Positions 8,911 to 15,210 of a stretch of 64,000 nt of DNA are shown here, one piece after another. The DNA lies in assembly GCF_037940415.1 (NCBI RefSeq), contig NZ_CP149798.1, positions 310,001 through 374,000 on the forward strand, written 5' to 3'. The stretch comes from Streptomyces sp. f51. GTDB taxonomy: Bacteria > Actinomycetota > Actinomycetes > Streptomycetales > Streptomycetaceae. Position 1 is the first letter of the stretch. Every line of letters starts with the position of its first letter. Position numbers and translations under genes: made by a program. The notes under the pieces are model-generated. The model did not search any database and was not told the origin of the DNA. It was given only the letters and a program-made list of their open reading frames with translations.

Positions 8911-10110
8911 TCAGCCTCCCGCCAGGTCCGCCCGGCTCCGTTCGAGGCGGGCACGTTCCGGGGCGCTCGCCGTGAGCGCGAGGGCGGCGTCGTACGCCCG
9001 CAGCGCCTCGGCGTCGCGGCCGAGCCTGCGCAGCAGCCCCGCCCGTACGGCGTGGAAGGCGTGGTAGCCGCCGAGGTCCAGCTCGTCCACGAGAGCCAGC
9101 GCCGTCCGGGGCCCCTCGGTCTCGGCCACGGCGACGGCGCGGTTGAGGGCCACGACCGGGCTCGGGGCGAGCTCCATGAGCTGGTCGTAGAGCCGGAGGA
9201 TCTGCCCCCAGTCGGTGGCGGCGGCGGTCGGCGCGTCGCTGTGGACGGCGTTGACCGCGGCCTGGATCTGGTACGGGCCCGGCCGGTCGCGGCGCAGACA
9301 ACGCCGTACGAGCGCCTGGCCCTCGGTGATCAGGTCCCGGTCCCAGAGCGTGCGGTCCTGCTCGGCGAGGAGGACCAGGTCACCGGACGCCGTCGAGCGC
9401 GCCGGGCGGCGGGCCTCGACGAGCAGCATCAGCGCGAGCAGGCCGAGCGCCTCGGGCTCGTCGGGCATGAGCTCGACGAGGAGGCGTCCGAGCCGCAGCG
9501 CCTCGGCGCACAGGTCCTCGCGGCCGCCGTACCCCTCGTTGAAGACGAGGTAGACGACGGCCAGGACGCCCCTGACCCGGTCCGGCAGGTCGGCGTCGCG
9601 CGGGACGCGGTAGGGGATGCCCGCGTCCCGGATCTTGGCCTTGGCGCGCACGATCCGCTGGGCCATGGTGGGTTCGGGGACGAGGAAGGCCCGCGCGATC
9701 TGCGCGGTGGTCAGACCGCCCAGCAGCCGCAGGGTGAGGGCGACCTGGGCCTGCGGGGCGAGCGCGGGGTGGCAGCAGGTGAAGATCAGACGGAGCCGGT
9801 CGTCGCGCACGGGGCCCTCCTGAACGGGGTCGTCCGGGGCGTGCAGCCGTGCCGCCTCGGCGTGCCGGGCCGCGCGGGTGGACTCGCGGCGCAGCCGGTC
9901 GACGGCGCGGTTGCGGGCGGTCGTGATGATCCAGCCGGCCGGGCTCGGCGGGATGCCGCTCCCCGGCCACTTCGCCACGGCCGTGGTGAAGGCGTCCTGG
10001 ACCGCTTCCTCGGCGAGGTCGATGTCGCCGAGGAAGCGGATCAGGACCGCGACCGCCCGGCCGTACTCGGCGCGGAAGACCGCCTCGACGTCCTCGGCGC
10101 CGACGCCCAT
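8911..10110 (-). CDS. ECF42-type RNA polymerase sigma factor with C-terminal TPR-like extension
   Basis: The protein of 399 residues starts [20 protein letters not shown]. Sigma-2 follows ([20 protein letters not shown], then [17 protein letters not shown]), then sigma-4 ([20 protein letters not shown]...[13 protein letters not shown]). About 200 further residues follow, with LVFNEGY and the helical [21 protein letters not shown] repeats typical of the DUF6596/TPR tail of group ECF42. Its start overlaps the stop of the upstream DGPF gene (TGATG), so the pair is translationally coupled. ECF42 factors are known to pair with DGPF/YCII proteins and to use a TGTCGA-type -35 element; such a site precedes the DGPF gene. 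The signal sensed is unknown. The C-terminal extension is thought to modulate activity in place of an anti-sigma factor. Confidence 0.9.
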   Translation of the reverse strand: MGVGAEDVEAVFRAEYGRAVAVLIRFLGDIDLAEEAVQDAFTTAVAKWPGSGIPPSPAGWIITTARNRAVDRLRRESTRAARHAEAARLHAPDDPVQEGPVRDDRLRLIFTCCHPALAPQAQVALTLRLLGGLTTAQIARAFLVPEPTMAQRIVRAKAKIRDAGIPYRVPRDADLPDRVRGVLAVVYLVFNEGYGGREDLCAEALRLGRLLVELMPDEPEALGLLALMLLVEARRPARSTASGDLVLLAEQDRTLWDRDLITEGQALVRRCLRRDRPGPYQIQAAVNAVHSDAPTAAATDWGQILRLYDQLMELAPSPVVALNRAVAVAETEGPRTALALVDELDLGGYHAFHAVRAGLLRRLGRDAEALRAYDAALALTASAPERARLERSRADLAGG

Positions 10111-10463
10111 CAGTCCTCGGACTCGTGCGTGAACGGCCGCACCTCGATCGGGAGCGTCGTCGCCAGGGTCGCCTTGCGCCCCCAGGTCAGCGCCGCGTCG
10201 AGGTCGGGCGCCTTGATCAGGCAGATCCCGCCCAGATACTCCTTGCTCTCCGCGTACGGTCCGTCGGTGACCAGGACCTCGTCGTCCTGGGCCCGCAGCA
10301 CGGTGGCGGTGTCGGGACCGTGCAGTCCGCCGGCGAACACCCAGGCACCGGCCTCGCGCAGTTCCGTGTGGAACACCTCCAGATTGTGCATGATCTCTTG
10401 CAGGACCTCGGGCGCGGGCGGTTCGCCCTGCGGCTGCATCACGCTCAGCAGGTAGTACTTCAT
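10110..10463 (-). CDS. DGPF/YCII-domain protein paired with ECF42 sigma
   Basis: The protein of 117 residues is a ferredoxin-like YCII fold. It begins [11 protein letters not shown], has [16 protein letters not shown], and carries [15 protein letters not shown], the DGPF-family hallmark (DGPYAE). The start at 10463 follows GAGGAGGACGTC; an in-frame ATG at 10487 is less likely. The stop overlaps the sigma factor start by one base. DGPF proteins usually sit next to ECF42 sigma factors. Their biochemical activity is not established, though the related YciI is a small putative hydrolase. It is probably the first gene of an autoregulated two-gene operon. Confidence 0.88.
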   Translation of the reverse strand: MKYYLLSVMQPQGEPPAPEVLQEIMHNLEVFHTELREAGAWVFAGGLHGPDTATVLRAQDDEVLVTDGPYAESKEYLGGICLIKAPDLDAALTWGRKATLATTLPIEVRPFTHESED

Positions 10464-10501
10464 GACGTCCTCCTCGGTGGTCTCCATCGGGCTCTCCCTG
10501 A

Positions 10502-10531
10502 CTACACGAACGGGAGGAGGCCGGATCGACA
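10502..10531 (-). promoter_or_regulatory. Candidate ECF42 promoter
   Basis: On the minus strand TGTCGA (10526-10531) is followed after 17 bases by CGTGTAG (10502-10508), about 40 bp before the DGPF start codon. TGTCGA matches the -35 motif described for ECF42 sigma factors; the -10 match is weaker. Confidence 0.4.
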
Positions 10532-10562
10532 CACGCCACGACGACAGCGGGAGATTCCTTCC

Positions 10563-11636
10563 ATGACCGTCCCGCCCCATCCGCTCGTGACCGCCGCCCG
10601 GGAACTGGCGGCCGGGGTGCTCGCGCCCCGGGCGGAGGCCGTGGACCGGGACGGCATGCCCGCGAGCAGTATCGAGGCCGTCAAGCGGTCGGGGATCCTC
10701 GGGATCGCCGCGCCGGTCGCGGACGGCGGTTCGGCGGCGCCCGCCGCGGTGGTCCGGGAGACCGCGGAGATCCTTGCCGGGGCGTGCTGCTCGACCTGGT
10801 TCGTGCAGACCCAGCACCACACACCGGTGACGACACTGGCCCGGAGCGCTCTTCCGGTACGGGACCGGCTGCTGGGTCCGCTGGCACGCGGGGAACTGCT
10901 GTCCGGCGTCGCCTACGCCCAGTTGCGCGCCCATCCGCGCGTCCCGGTGCGGGTCACCCGGGAGCGCGGCGGCCGGCGCTTCGACGGGAGGGTCCCCTGG
11001 TACACCGGCTGGGGGCTGAACGACGTCATGCTGCTGGCCGGGGTGACGGACCGCGACGAGGCCCTGTTCGCGTTCACGGAGGCGCGCGAGCAGCCGGGGC
11101 TGCGCCCGTCCCCGCCGATGCGGCTCGCCGCGCTGACCGCGTCCCGGACGGTCTCCCTGGAGCTGGACGGGTTCTGGCTGCCCGAGGAGGCGGTGGTGCT
11201 GCGCGTCCCCTACGAGACCTGGGCGGTCACCGACCGGCCGAAGAACACCAACGCCTCGCCGGCCGTCTTCGGGATCACGGCGGCGGCGATCGGCCTGCTG
11301 GAGGACGATCCCTCGGCGAGGGACACGGCACAGGCGCTGCGGGCGCGTCTGGACGAGGTCAGACGGCACGCGTACGAGCTCGCCGACCACCCGGTGCCGA
11401 CCGAGCGGATCGAGGAGCGCCTGGTGTGCAAGACGCGGGCGTACGACGTGATGCGGGCGGCCACCACGGCGGCCGTCGTGGCCGGTGGCGGGCGCTCGAT
11501 GGATCTGCGCAGCCCGGCCCAGCGGCTCGCGCGCGAGGGGATGTTCCTGCTGGTGCAGGGGCAGACCGCCCAGGTGCGCGCCGCGCACCTGGGGGCGCTG
11601 GGTTCGTCCGGTCCCGCCTCCGCGCTCAGCCGGTGA
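10563..11636 (+). CDS. Acyl-CoA-dehydrogenase-fold flavoenzyme (SfnB/DszC-like)
   Basis: This 357-residue protein has the acyl-CoA dehydrogenase fold. The N-terminal helical part has [22 protein letters not shown], the middle beta domain [21 protein letters not shown]...[11 protein letters not shown], and the C-terminal helices [24 protein letters not shown]. The glutamate base of true acyl-CoA dehydrogenases is not obvious. Members of this branch include flavin-dependent monooxygenases and sulfur-acquisition oxidoreductases. It lies beside an SsuD-type monooxygenase, an FMN reductase and an SfnB remnant, so use of reduced flavin for organosulfur oxidation is a reasonable inference. The start at 10563 follows GGGAGATTCCTTCC. 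Its 3' end overlaps the convergent ssuD gene by 11 bp. Confidence 0.75.
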   Translation: MTVPPHPLVTAARELAAGVLAPRAEAVDRDGMPASSIEAVKRSGILGIAAPVADGGSAAPAAVVRETAEILAGACCSTWFVQTQHHTPVTTLARSALPVRDRLLGPLARGELLSGVAYAQLRAHPRVPVRVTRERGGRRFDGRVPWYTGWGLNDVMLLAGVTDRDEALFAFTEAREQPGLRPSPPMRLAALTASRTVSLELDGFWLPEEAVVLRVPYETWAVTDRPKNTNASPAVFGITAAAIGLLEDDPSARDTAQALRARLDEVRRHAYELADHPVPTERIEERLVCKTRAYDVMRAATTAAVVAGGGRSMDLRSPAQRLAREGMFLLVQGQTAQVRAAHLGALGSSGPASALSR

Positions 11637-12768
11637 AGGGCACCTGGACGGCGGGTGCGGCCGGCGCCGCGAACGGGTGGCGCCACAGGCCCCGGGCGGA
11701 GAGGCGGGGCAGGACGCCCTCGCCGAACCAGTAGGCCTCCTCCAGGTGCGGGTAGCCGGAGAGCACGAACTCGTCGATGCCGAGGGCGTGGTACTCCTCG
11801 ATCCGCTCGACGACCTCGTCGTGGGAGCCGACCAGGGCGGTGCCCGCTCCGCCGCGCACCAGACCGATGCCGGCCCACAGATTGGGGTGGATCTCCAGCC
11901 CGTCCCGGCTGCCGCCGTGCAGCGCGAGCATCCGCTTCTGTCCCTGCGACTCGCTGCGGGCGAGCCCCTCCTGCACGGACCGTACGGTCGCCGGGTCGAA
12001 GCCGTCGAGGAGCCGGTGGGCCTCGGCCCATGCCTGTTCGGAGGTGTCGCGGGTGATGACGTGCAGCCGGATGCCGAAGCGCAGGGTCCTTCCCTGCTCG
12101 GCGGCCAGTCCGCGGATCCAGGCGATCTTCTCCGCGACCTGGGCGGGCGGTTCGCCCCAGGTGAGATACACGTCGGCGTGACGGGCGGCGACCTCGCCCG
12201 CGACGGGTGAGGAGCCGCCGAAGTAGACCTCCGGGACCGGGTCGGGAACCCGGGCGAGCCGGGCGTCCTCGACCCTCAGGTGCTCACCGGTCAGGTCGAC
12301 GGTCTTTCCGTCCCACAAGTCCCTTACGATCCGCAGGAATTCGCCGGTACGACGGTATCGGGCGTCCTTGTCGAGGAAGTCGCCGTACGCGCGCTGCTCG
12401 TGGCTCTCCCCGCCGGTCACGACGTTGAGCAGCAGTCTCCCGCCCGTCTGGCGCTGGAAGGTGGAGGCCATCTGCGCGGCGAGCGTCGGCGACACGAAGC
12501 CGGGCCGGAAGGCCACGAGGAACTTCAGCCGCTCGGTGCGCTGACTGACCATCGCGGTCGTCAGCCACGCGTCCTCGCACCAGGCACCGGTGGGGGTGAG
12601 GGCGCCCAGGAATCCCAGGTCCTCCGCGGCGCGGGCGATCTGGCTCAGATAGGCGACGGTCGGCGGCCGGTCCCGCCCGGAAGCGGTCGCGGGACTGCCG
12701 TGGCCACCGCCGACGACATGGCGGCTGTCACCGTTGGTGGGCAGGAACCAGTGGAAGGTGAGGGACAC
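11626..12768 (-). CDS. ssuD: FMNH2-dependent alkanesulfonate monooxygenase
   Basis: The protein of 380 residues is a group C flavin monooxygenase that uses FMNH2 and O2 to release sulfite from alkanesulfonates. Its bacterial-luciferase (TIM-barrel) fold shows MSLTFHWFLPTNGD at the N-terminus, then ...LVAFRPGFVSPTLAAQMAST, LLLNVVTGG, and VYFGGSSPVAGEVAARHADVYLTWGEP, all strong SsuD/MsuD signatures. The start is GTG with GGAGAA seven bases upstream. It is the last gene of a minus-strand unit: FMN reductase, SfnB remnant, ssuD. The leader peptide and terminator at the head of this unit suggest control by sulfur supply. The exact sulfonate range (SsuD versus methanesulfonate MsuD) cannot be told from sequence alone. 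Confidence 0.92.
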   Translation of the reverse strand: MSLTFHWFLPTNGDSRHVVGGGHGSPATASGRDRPPTVAYLSQIARAAEDLGFLGALTPTGAWCEDAWLTTAMVSQRTERLKFLVAFRPGFVSPTLAAQMASTFQRQTGGRLLLNVVTGGESHEQRAYGDFLDKDARYRRTGEFLRIVRDLWDGKTVDLTGEHLRVEDARLARVPDPVPEVYFGGSSPVAGEVAARHADVYLTWGEPPAQVAEKIAWIRGLAAEQGRTLRFGIRLHVITRDTSEQAWAEAHRLLDGFDPATVRSVQEGLARSESQGQKRMLALHGGSRDGLEIHPNLWAGIGLVRGGAGTALVGSHDEVVERIEEYHALGIDEFVLSGYPHLEEAYWFGEGVLPRLSARGLWRHPFAAPAAPAVQVPFTG

Positions 12769-12821
12769 GGCGGAGTTCTCCGATCGTGGGACCCGACGGG
12801 CACACAGCCGTCGGACGGGGG

Positions 12822-13028
12822 TTAGAAAGGGCCGTGCCGCGGGGACGGGGTGCGGTGCTCGGCCGGCACCGTGACGGTGAGCAGGCCGGAGGCGGACAGC
12901 CGCTCCAACTCCTCGTGCGGGAGGCCCCGTTCGGCGTCCCGTGCGGAAGCCCCCGCGCGGAACTCTTCGGCTAACGCGGCGGCGACGGCCAGTGCCTCGG
13001 CGTCGTCGGCGACCACTTTCGCGGTCAT
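12822..13028 (-). pseudogene. SfnB-type acyl-CoA dehydrogenase remnant (N-terminal 60 residues)
   Basis: The 68-codon frame begins TAKVVADDAEALAVAAALAEEF and continues GLPHEELERLSASGLLTVTVPAEH. This matches the N-terminal helices of SfnB-family sulfur-acquisition oxidoreductases, which are about 400 residues long. After PAEH the frame turns into an unrelated tail (RTPSPRHGPF) and stops 53 bp before ssuD. The remaining 85% of the enzyme is missing, so this is most likely a deletion remnant. The start lies 5 bp after the FMN reductase stop, in operon position. It may still be translated as a short peptide. The acyl-CoA-dehydrogenase-like protein at 10563-11636 may have made it redundant (inference). 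Confidence 0.65.
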
Positions 13029-13033
13029 CGGCG

Positions 13034-13588
13034 TCAGCCGGTGGCGGCGAGCAGCTGGGTACGGCCGAGGGCCGCCGAGAACTGGTCCACCACCTGGGCC
13101 AGGGCCTCGGCGGAGCCCGGCGCGACGGTGACGCTCCCGTCCTGCCCCGTGACGATGTCCTTGTCCAGGGTGAACCAGCCCTGGACTATATGGGCCGCGC
13201 CCATGGAGTTGAGCACCGGGCGCAACGCGTAGTCCAGGGCGAGCACATGGGCGTTGCTGCCTCCGGTGACGAGCGGCAGCACGGTCTTCCCGGCCAGGGC
13301 GTACTGCGGGAGCAGGTCGAGCAGGGCCTTGAGGACGCCGGAGTAGGCCGCCTTGTAGACGGGCGTGCCGATGACGACGCCGTCGGCGCGGGCGAAGAGT
13401 TCGGCCGCCTCGACGATGGCCGGGTGCTGGAAGTCCGCGCCGAGCAACGCCTCCGCGGGGATGGTGCGGACGTCCAGCGGGATCACCTCGTGGCCCTGCG
13501 CGGCGAGGCGGGCGTCGAGGTGGCGCACCAGCTTGGCGGTGCGGGAGGAGACCGAGGGGCTGCCGGAGACGGACAGGACGATGGCCAT
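13034..13588 (-). CDS. msuE: NAD(P)H-dependent FMN reductase (SsuE/MsuE family)
   Basis: The 184-residue flavodoxin-like reductase supplies FMNH2 to the SsuD-type monooxygenase. It begins with the FMN phosphate loop SVSGSPSVSSRTAKLV and contains the family motif GTPVYKAAYSGVLKALLDLLP at about residues 76-96 and VLPLVTGGSNAH. The start at 13588 follows AGAGGACCC. The 425 bp between this start and the upstream leader peptide hold mutually exclusive hairpins and a terminator, so expression is probably attenuated. It is the first structural gene of the sulfonate operon. Confidence 0.9.
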   Translation of the reverse strand: MAIVLSVSGSPSVSSRTAKLVRHLDARLAAQGHEVIPLDVRTIPAEALLGADFQHPAIVEAAELFARADGVVIGTPVYKAAYSGVLKALLDLLPQYALAGKTVLPLVTGGSNAHVLALDYALRPVLNSMGAAHIVQGWFTLDKDIVTGQDGSVTVAPGSAEALAQVVDQFSAALGRTQLLAATG

Positions 13589-13767
13589 GGGTCCTCTTTC
13601 GTGAAGAAACGGGTTCCGGGGCGCGTGCCGTGAGCGGGCTCGCGGGTGAAGTCCGTGCCCCTGGTTCCGGGTGAGTGGGCGTGACCGGCGTTCGGGTGGC
13701 GGCGGGCGGCCGGGCGGGAGTACGGGGACGACGGACCAGGCTCGCACTCCGCGCACGTGGCCTGCTG

Positions 13768-13802
13768 AAAAGGGGCCTGAGTCCTGACGGACTCCCGTCC
13801 CC
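13768..13802 (-). terminator. Intrinsic terminator inside the sulfonate operon leader (attenuator candidate)
   Basis: On the minus strand GGGG-ACGG-GAGTCC-GTCA-GGACTC-AGG-CCCC folds into a two-part stem and is followed directly by TTTT. It lies between the leader peptide and the FMN reductase, 180 bp before the first structural gene. A U-tract is rare in this GC-rich sequence, which makes the terminator reading convincing. Confidence 0.65.
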
Positions 13803-13809
13803 TGCGCGG

Positions 13810-13865
13810 CCGTTCGACGCCCGAACGGACCGAGGTACGGCAACCGGGGCCGAGGGCCGTTCGGG
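13810..13865 (-). promoter_or_regulatory. Mutually exclusive hairpins upstream of the attenuator
   Basis: The segment 13820-13828 (CCCGAACGG on plus) can pair perfectly with 13857-13865 (CCGTTCGGG, 9 bp). Its subsegment 13822-13828 can instead pair with 13810-13816 (CCGTTCG, 7 bp, 5-nt loop) next to the terminator. One strand shared by two helices is the classical layout of an RNA switch. No RNA fold was computed. Confidence 0.4.
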
Positions 13866-14013
13866 ACGCGTCGGGGTTGGGGAACTCAGCCGCGATCAGG
13901 CGGAGTTCGGGCACCGGAGCGAGGGCGGGAGACCAGGGCGCGTACCGGACCGGGGTGGGAACGAGCCACCGTGGGCGGACGGAGCGCGCGAAGGAGACCC
14001 GGGGTCGGGGTCG

Positions 14014-14097
14014 TCAGACTTCGCGGCGACAGAAGGAGCTGGAGACACGCGCGAGGTCGACGTGGCGTCGCCGCGTGAGGTCCAGTCGCATCATCAT
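14014..14097 (-). CDS. Cysteine-containing leader peptide of the sulfonate operon
   Basis: A 27-codon frame on the minus strand starts with three ATGs and contains LTRRRHVDLARVSSSFCRR before its TGA at 14014. The R-R-H-V-D-L-x-R-x-S-S-x-x-C pattern is that of the short actinomycete leader peptides found before sulfur-assimilation genes. In mycobacteria, comparable cysteine-containing leaders work by ribosome stalling. There is no Shine-Dalgarno. Instead a -10 (GACGAT) ends seven bases before the first ATG, so the mRNA is probably leaderless. The FMN reductase gene starts 425 bp downstream, after a candidate attenuator. It is too short for usual gene callers. Confidence 0.75.
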   Translation of the reverse strand: MMMRLDLTRRRHVDLARVSSSFCRREV

Positions 14098-14103
14098 GGG
14101 GAG

Positions 14104-14133
14104 ATCGTCGCAGCCCAGAGCTCGGGCAGTCAA
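14104..14133 (-). promoter_or_regulatory. Promoter of the sulfonate operon leader
   Basis: On the minus strand TTGACT (14128-14133), an 18-bp spacer and GACGAT (14104-14109) form a sigma-70-like promoter. The expected transcription start is the A of the first leader-peptide ATG at 14097, giving a leaderless transcript. Confidence 0.6.
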
Positions 14134-14269
14134 GGAACGGCGGTCCGGTCTCGCATCCCGGACCGTGTCGTGGACCGGTGTTCCGCGCACACGCGCCCGG
14201 CCGTCACCGCCCCGGCGGCTCAGGACGCGAACCGCTGCCGCCGGGTGCTCCCGCCGCCGTTCCCTGTGC

Positions 14270-14752
14270 TCAGCCGCGTACCGGGATGATCGCGTGCCTC
14301 CGGCGCGGTTTGGGGGCGTCCAGCATGGTGACGCCGTTGTGGCGGCGGCCTCGCAGGAGGAGCACGGGGGCGGCGACGAACGTGACGAAGATCGATACGA
14401 CGCTGACGGGGAACAGGGCCGGCAGCGACTGGCCCTCGGGCAGCGTGCGGCCGCCCTCGTGGAAGGCGTAGGCGCACGCGGCGACGAAGACGATGGCGCT
14501 CAGGGCGGCCAGAACCAGCAGGACGGCGCCGGTCCGGCGGGCACGGGCCTCGGTGCGGACCTCGGCCAGCAGGGAGGCGTCGCACACCGGGCAGATCAGT
14601 TCCACGCTCTGTTTGCCGGACGCCGGCCGGCGCACCCGGAACAGGCCGTCCTTCCAGGTGATCGTGCGGGTCCTGGTCAGGAACCCGGTCGTCCTGTCAC
14701 TGAGGATGTGGCGCACGGCGACTTCCACCGTGCCAGGTATGGGTCCGTTCAT
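14270..14752 (-). CDS. Two-span membrane protein with a CxxC motif, unknown function
   Basis: The protein of 160 residues has a soluble N-terminal half with an ELICPVCDASLL knuckle (single CxxC near residue 53), then two hydrophobic segments, AVLLVLAALSAIVFVAACAYAF and LFPVSVVSIFVTFVAAPVLLL, and a basic tail ending KPRRRHAIIPVRG. It is probably an inner-membrane protein with the N-terminal domain in the cytoplasm; I recognise no family. The start follows GGGGGGACTGACGGGAC. It is on the same strand as the sulfur leader region but 173 bp upstream of it, and is not obviously connected. Confidence 0.7.
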   Translation of the reverse strand: MNGPIPGTVEVAVRHILSDRTTGFLTRTRTITWKDGLFRVRRPASGKQSVELICPVCDASLLAEVRTEARARRTGAVLLVLAALSAIVFVAACAYAFHEGGRTLPEGQSLPALFPVSVVSIFVTFVAAPVLLLRGRRHNGVTMLDAPKPRRRHAIIPVRG

Positions 14753-15002
14753 GTCCCGTCAGTCCCCCCGTTCGCGCGCGTCCCGGTCTGGACGTGCGGC
14801 CACCACAGTGTCGGATTTGCGACGGCGGAGATCAACAGCCCGCCACAGGCTTTGCCCCGACTATGCCTTCCGGGCGAACGAGCCGTCCGTGCGCGGGAGT
14901 TGCTCTTCCGCTCATACGCGTGAATCGGCGGTTGCCGGGCAAGCGCACTCCACGGGACTCGACACTCCGGGTCCGCCGTCCGAGCTGGAGGTGTCTGCCG
15001 CC

Positions 15003-15170
15003 ATGGGCACAAAGGTGCTGGAACGATTTCCCGCCGGGGCTCCGCGCGGATCCTGGACCGCCGAGGAGTACGCGGCCCGGCGCAGGACCGAGGGGCTGAA
15101 GGCGACGGTCGTGATGGACCTGAACTCCGACGCGTTCCTCGTGGTGGTTCCGGCCGGCGACGAGGACTGA
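15003..15170 (+). CDS. Small conserved-looking actinomycete protein, unknown function
   Basis: This 55-residue protein contains VLERFPAGAPRGSWTAEEYA and ends ATVVMDLNSDAFLVVVPAGDED. It is acidic at the C-terminus and has no membrane segment. The ATG at 15003 follows GGAGGTG at a slightly long spacing; a longer upstream reading frame exists but changes composition and is unlikely. The AEEYAARR segment resembles short Streptomyces proteins of unknown role (memory of family, not a search). It is convergent with the MMPL transporter gene, 40 bp away. The 250 bp upstream hold no other gene that I can see. Confidence 0.6.
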   Translation: MGTKVLERFPAGAPRGSWTAEEYAARRRTEGLKATVVMDLNSDAFLVVVPAGDED

Positions 15171-15210
15171 CCCGCCGCCGGCCTCACCGGACGTGGACGG
15201 ACCCGGCCCC

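Noticed and set aside
10125..10562. In-frame N-terminal extension of the acyl-CoA-dehydrogenase-like gene
   Set aside because: It is antisense to the DGPF gene and unlike the family; the ATG at 10563 begins the fold.
13675..14289. Plus-strand frame of 204 codons across the sulfur leader region
   Set aside because: Mixed composition, no motif, and it covers the leader peptide, terminator and promoter on the other strand.
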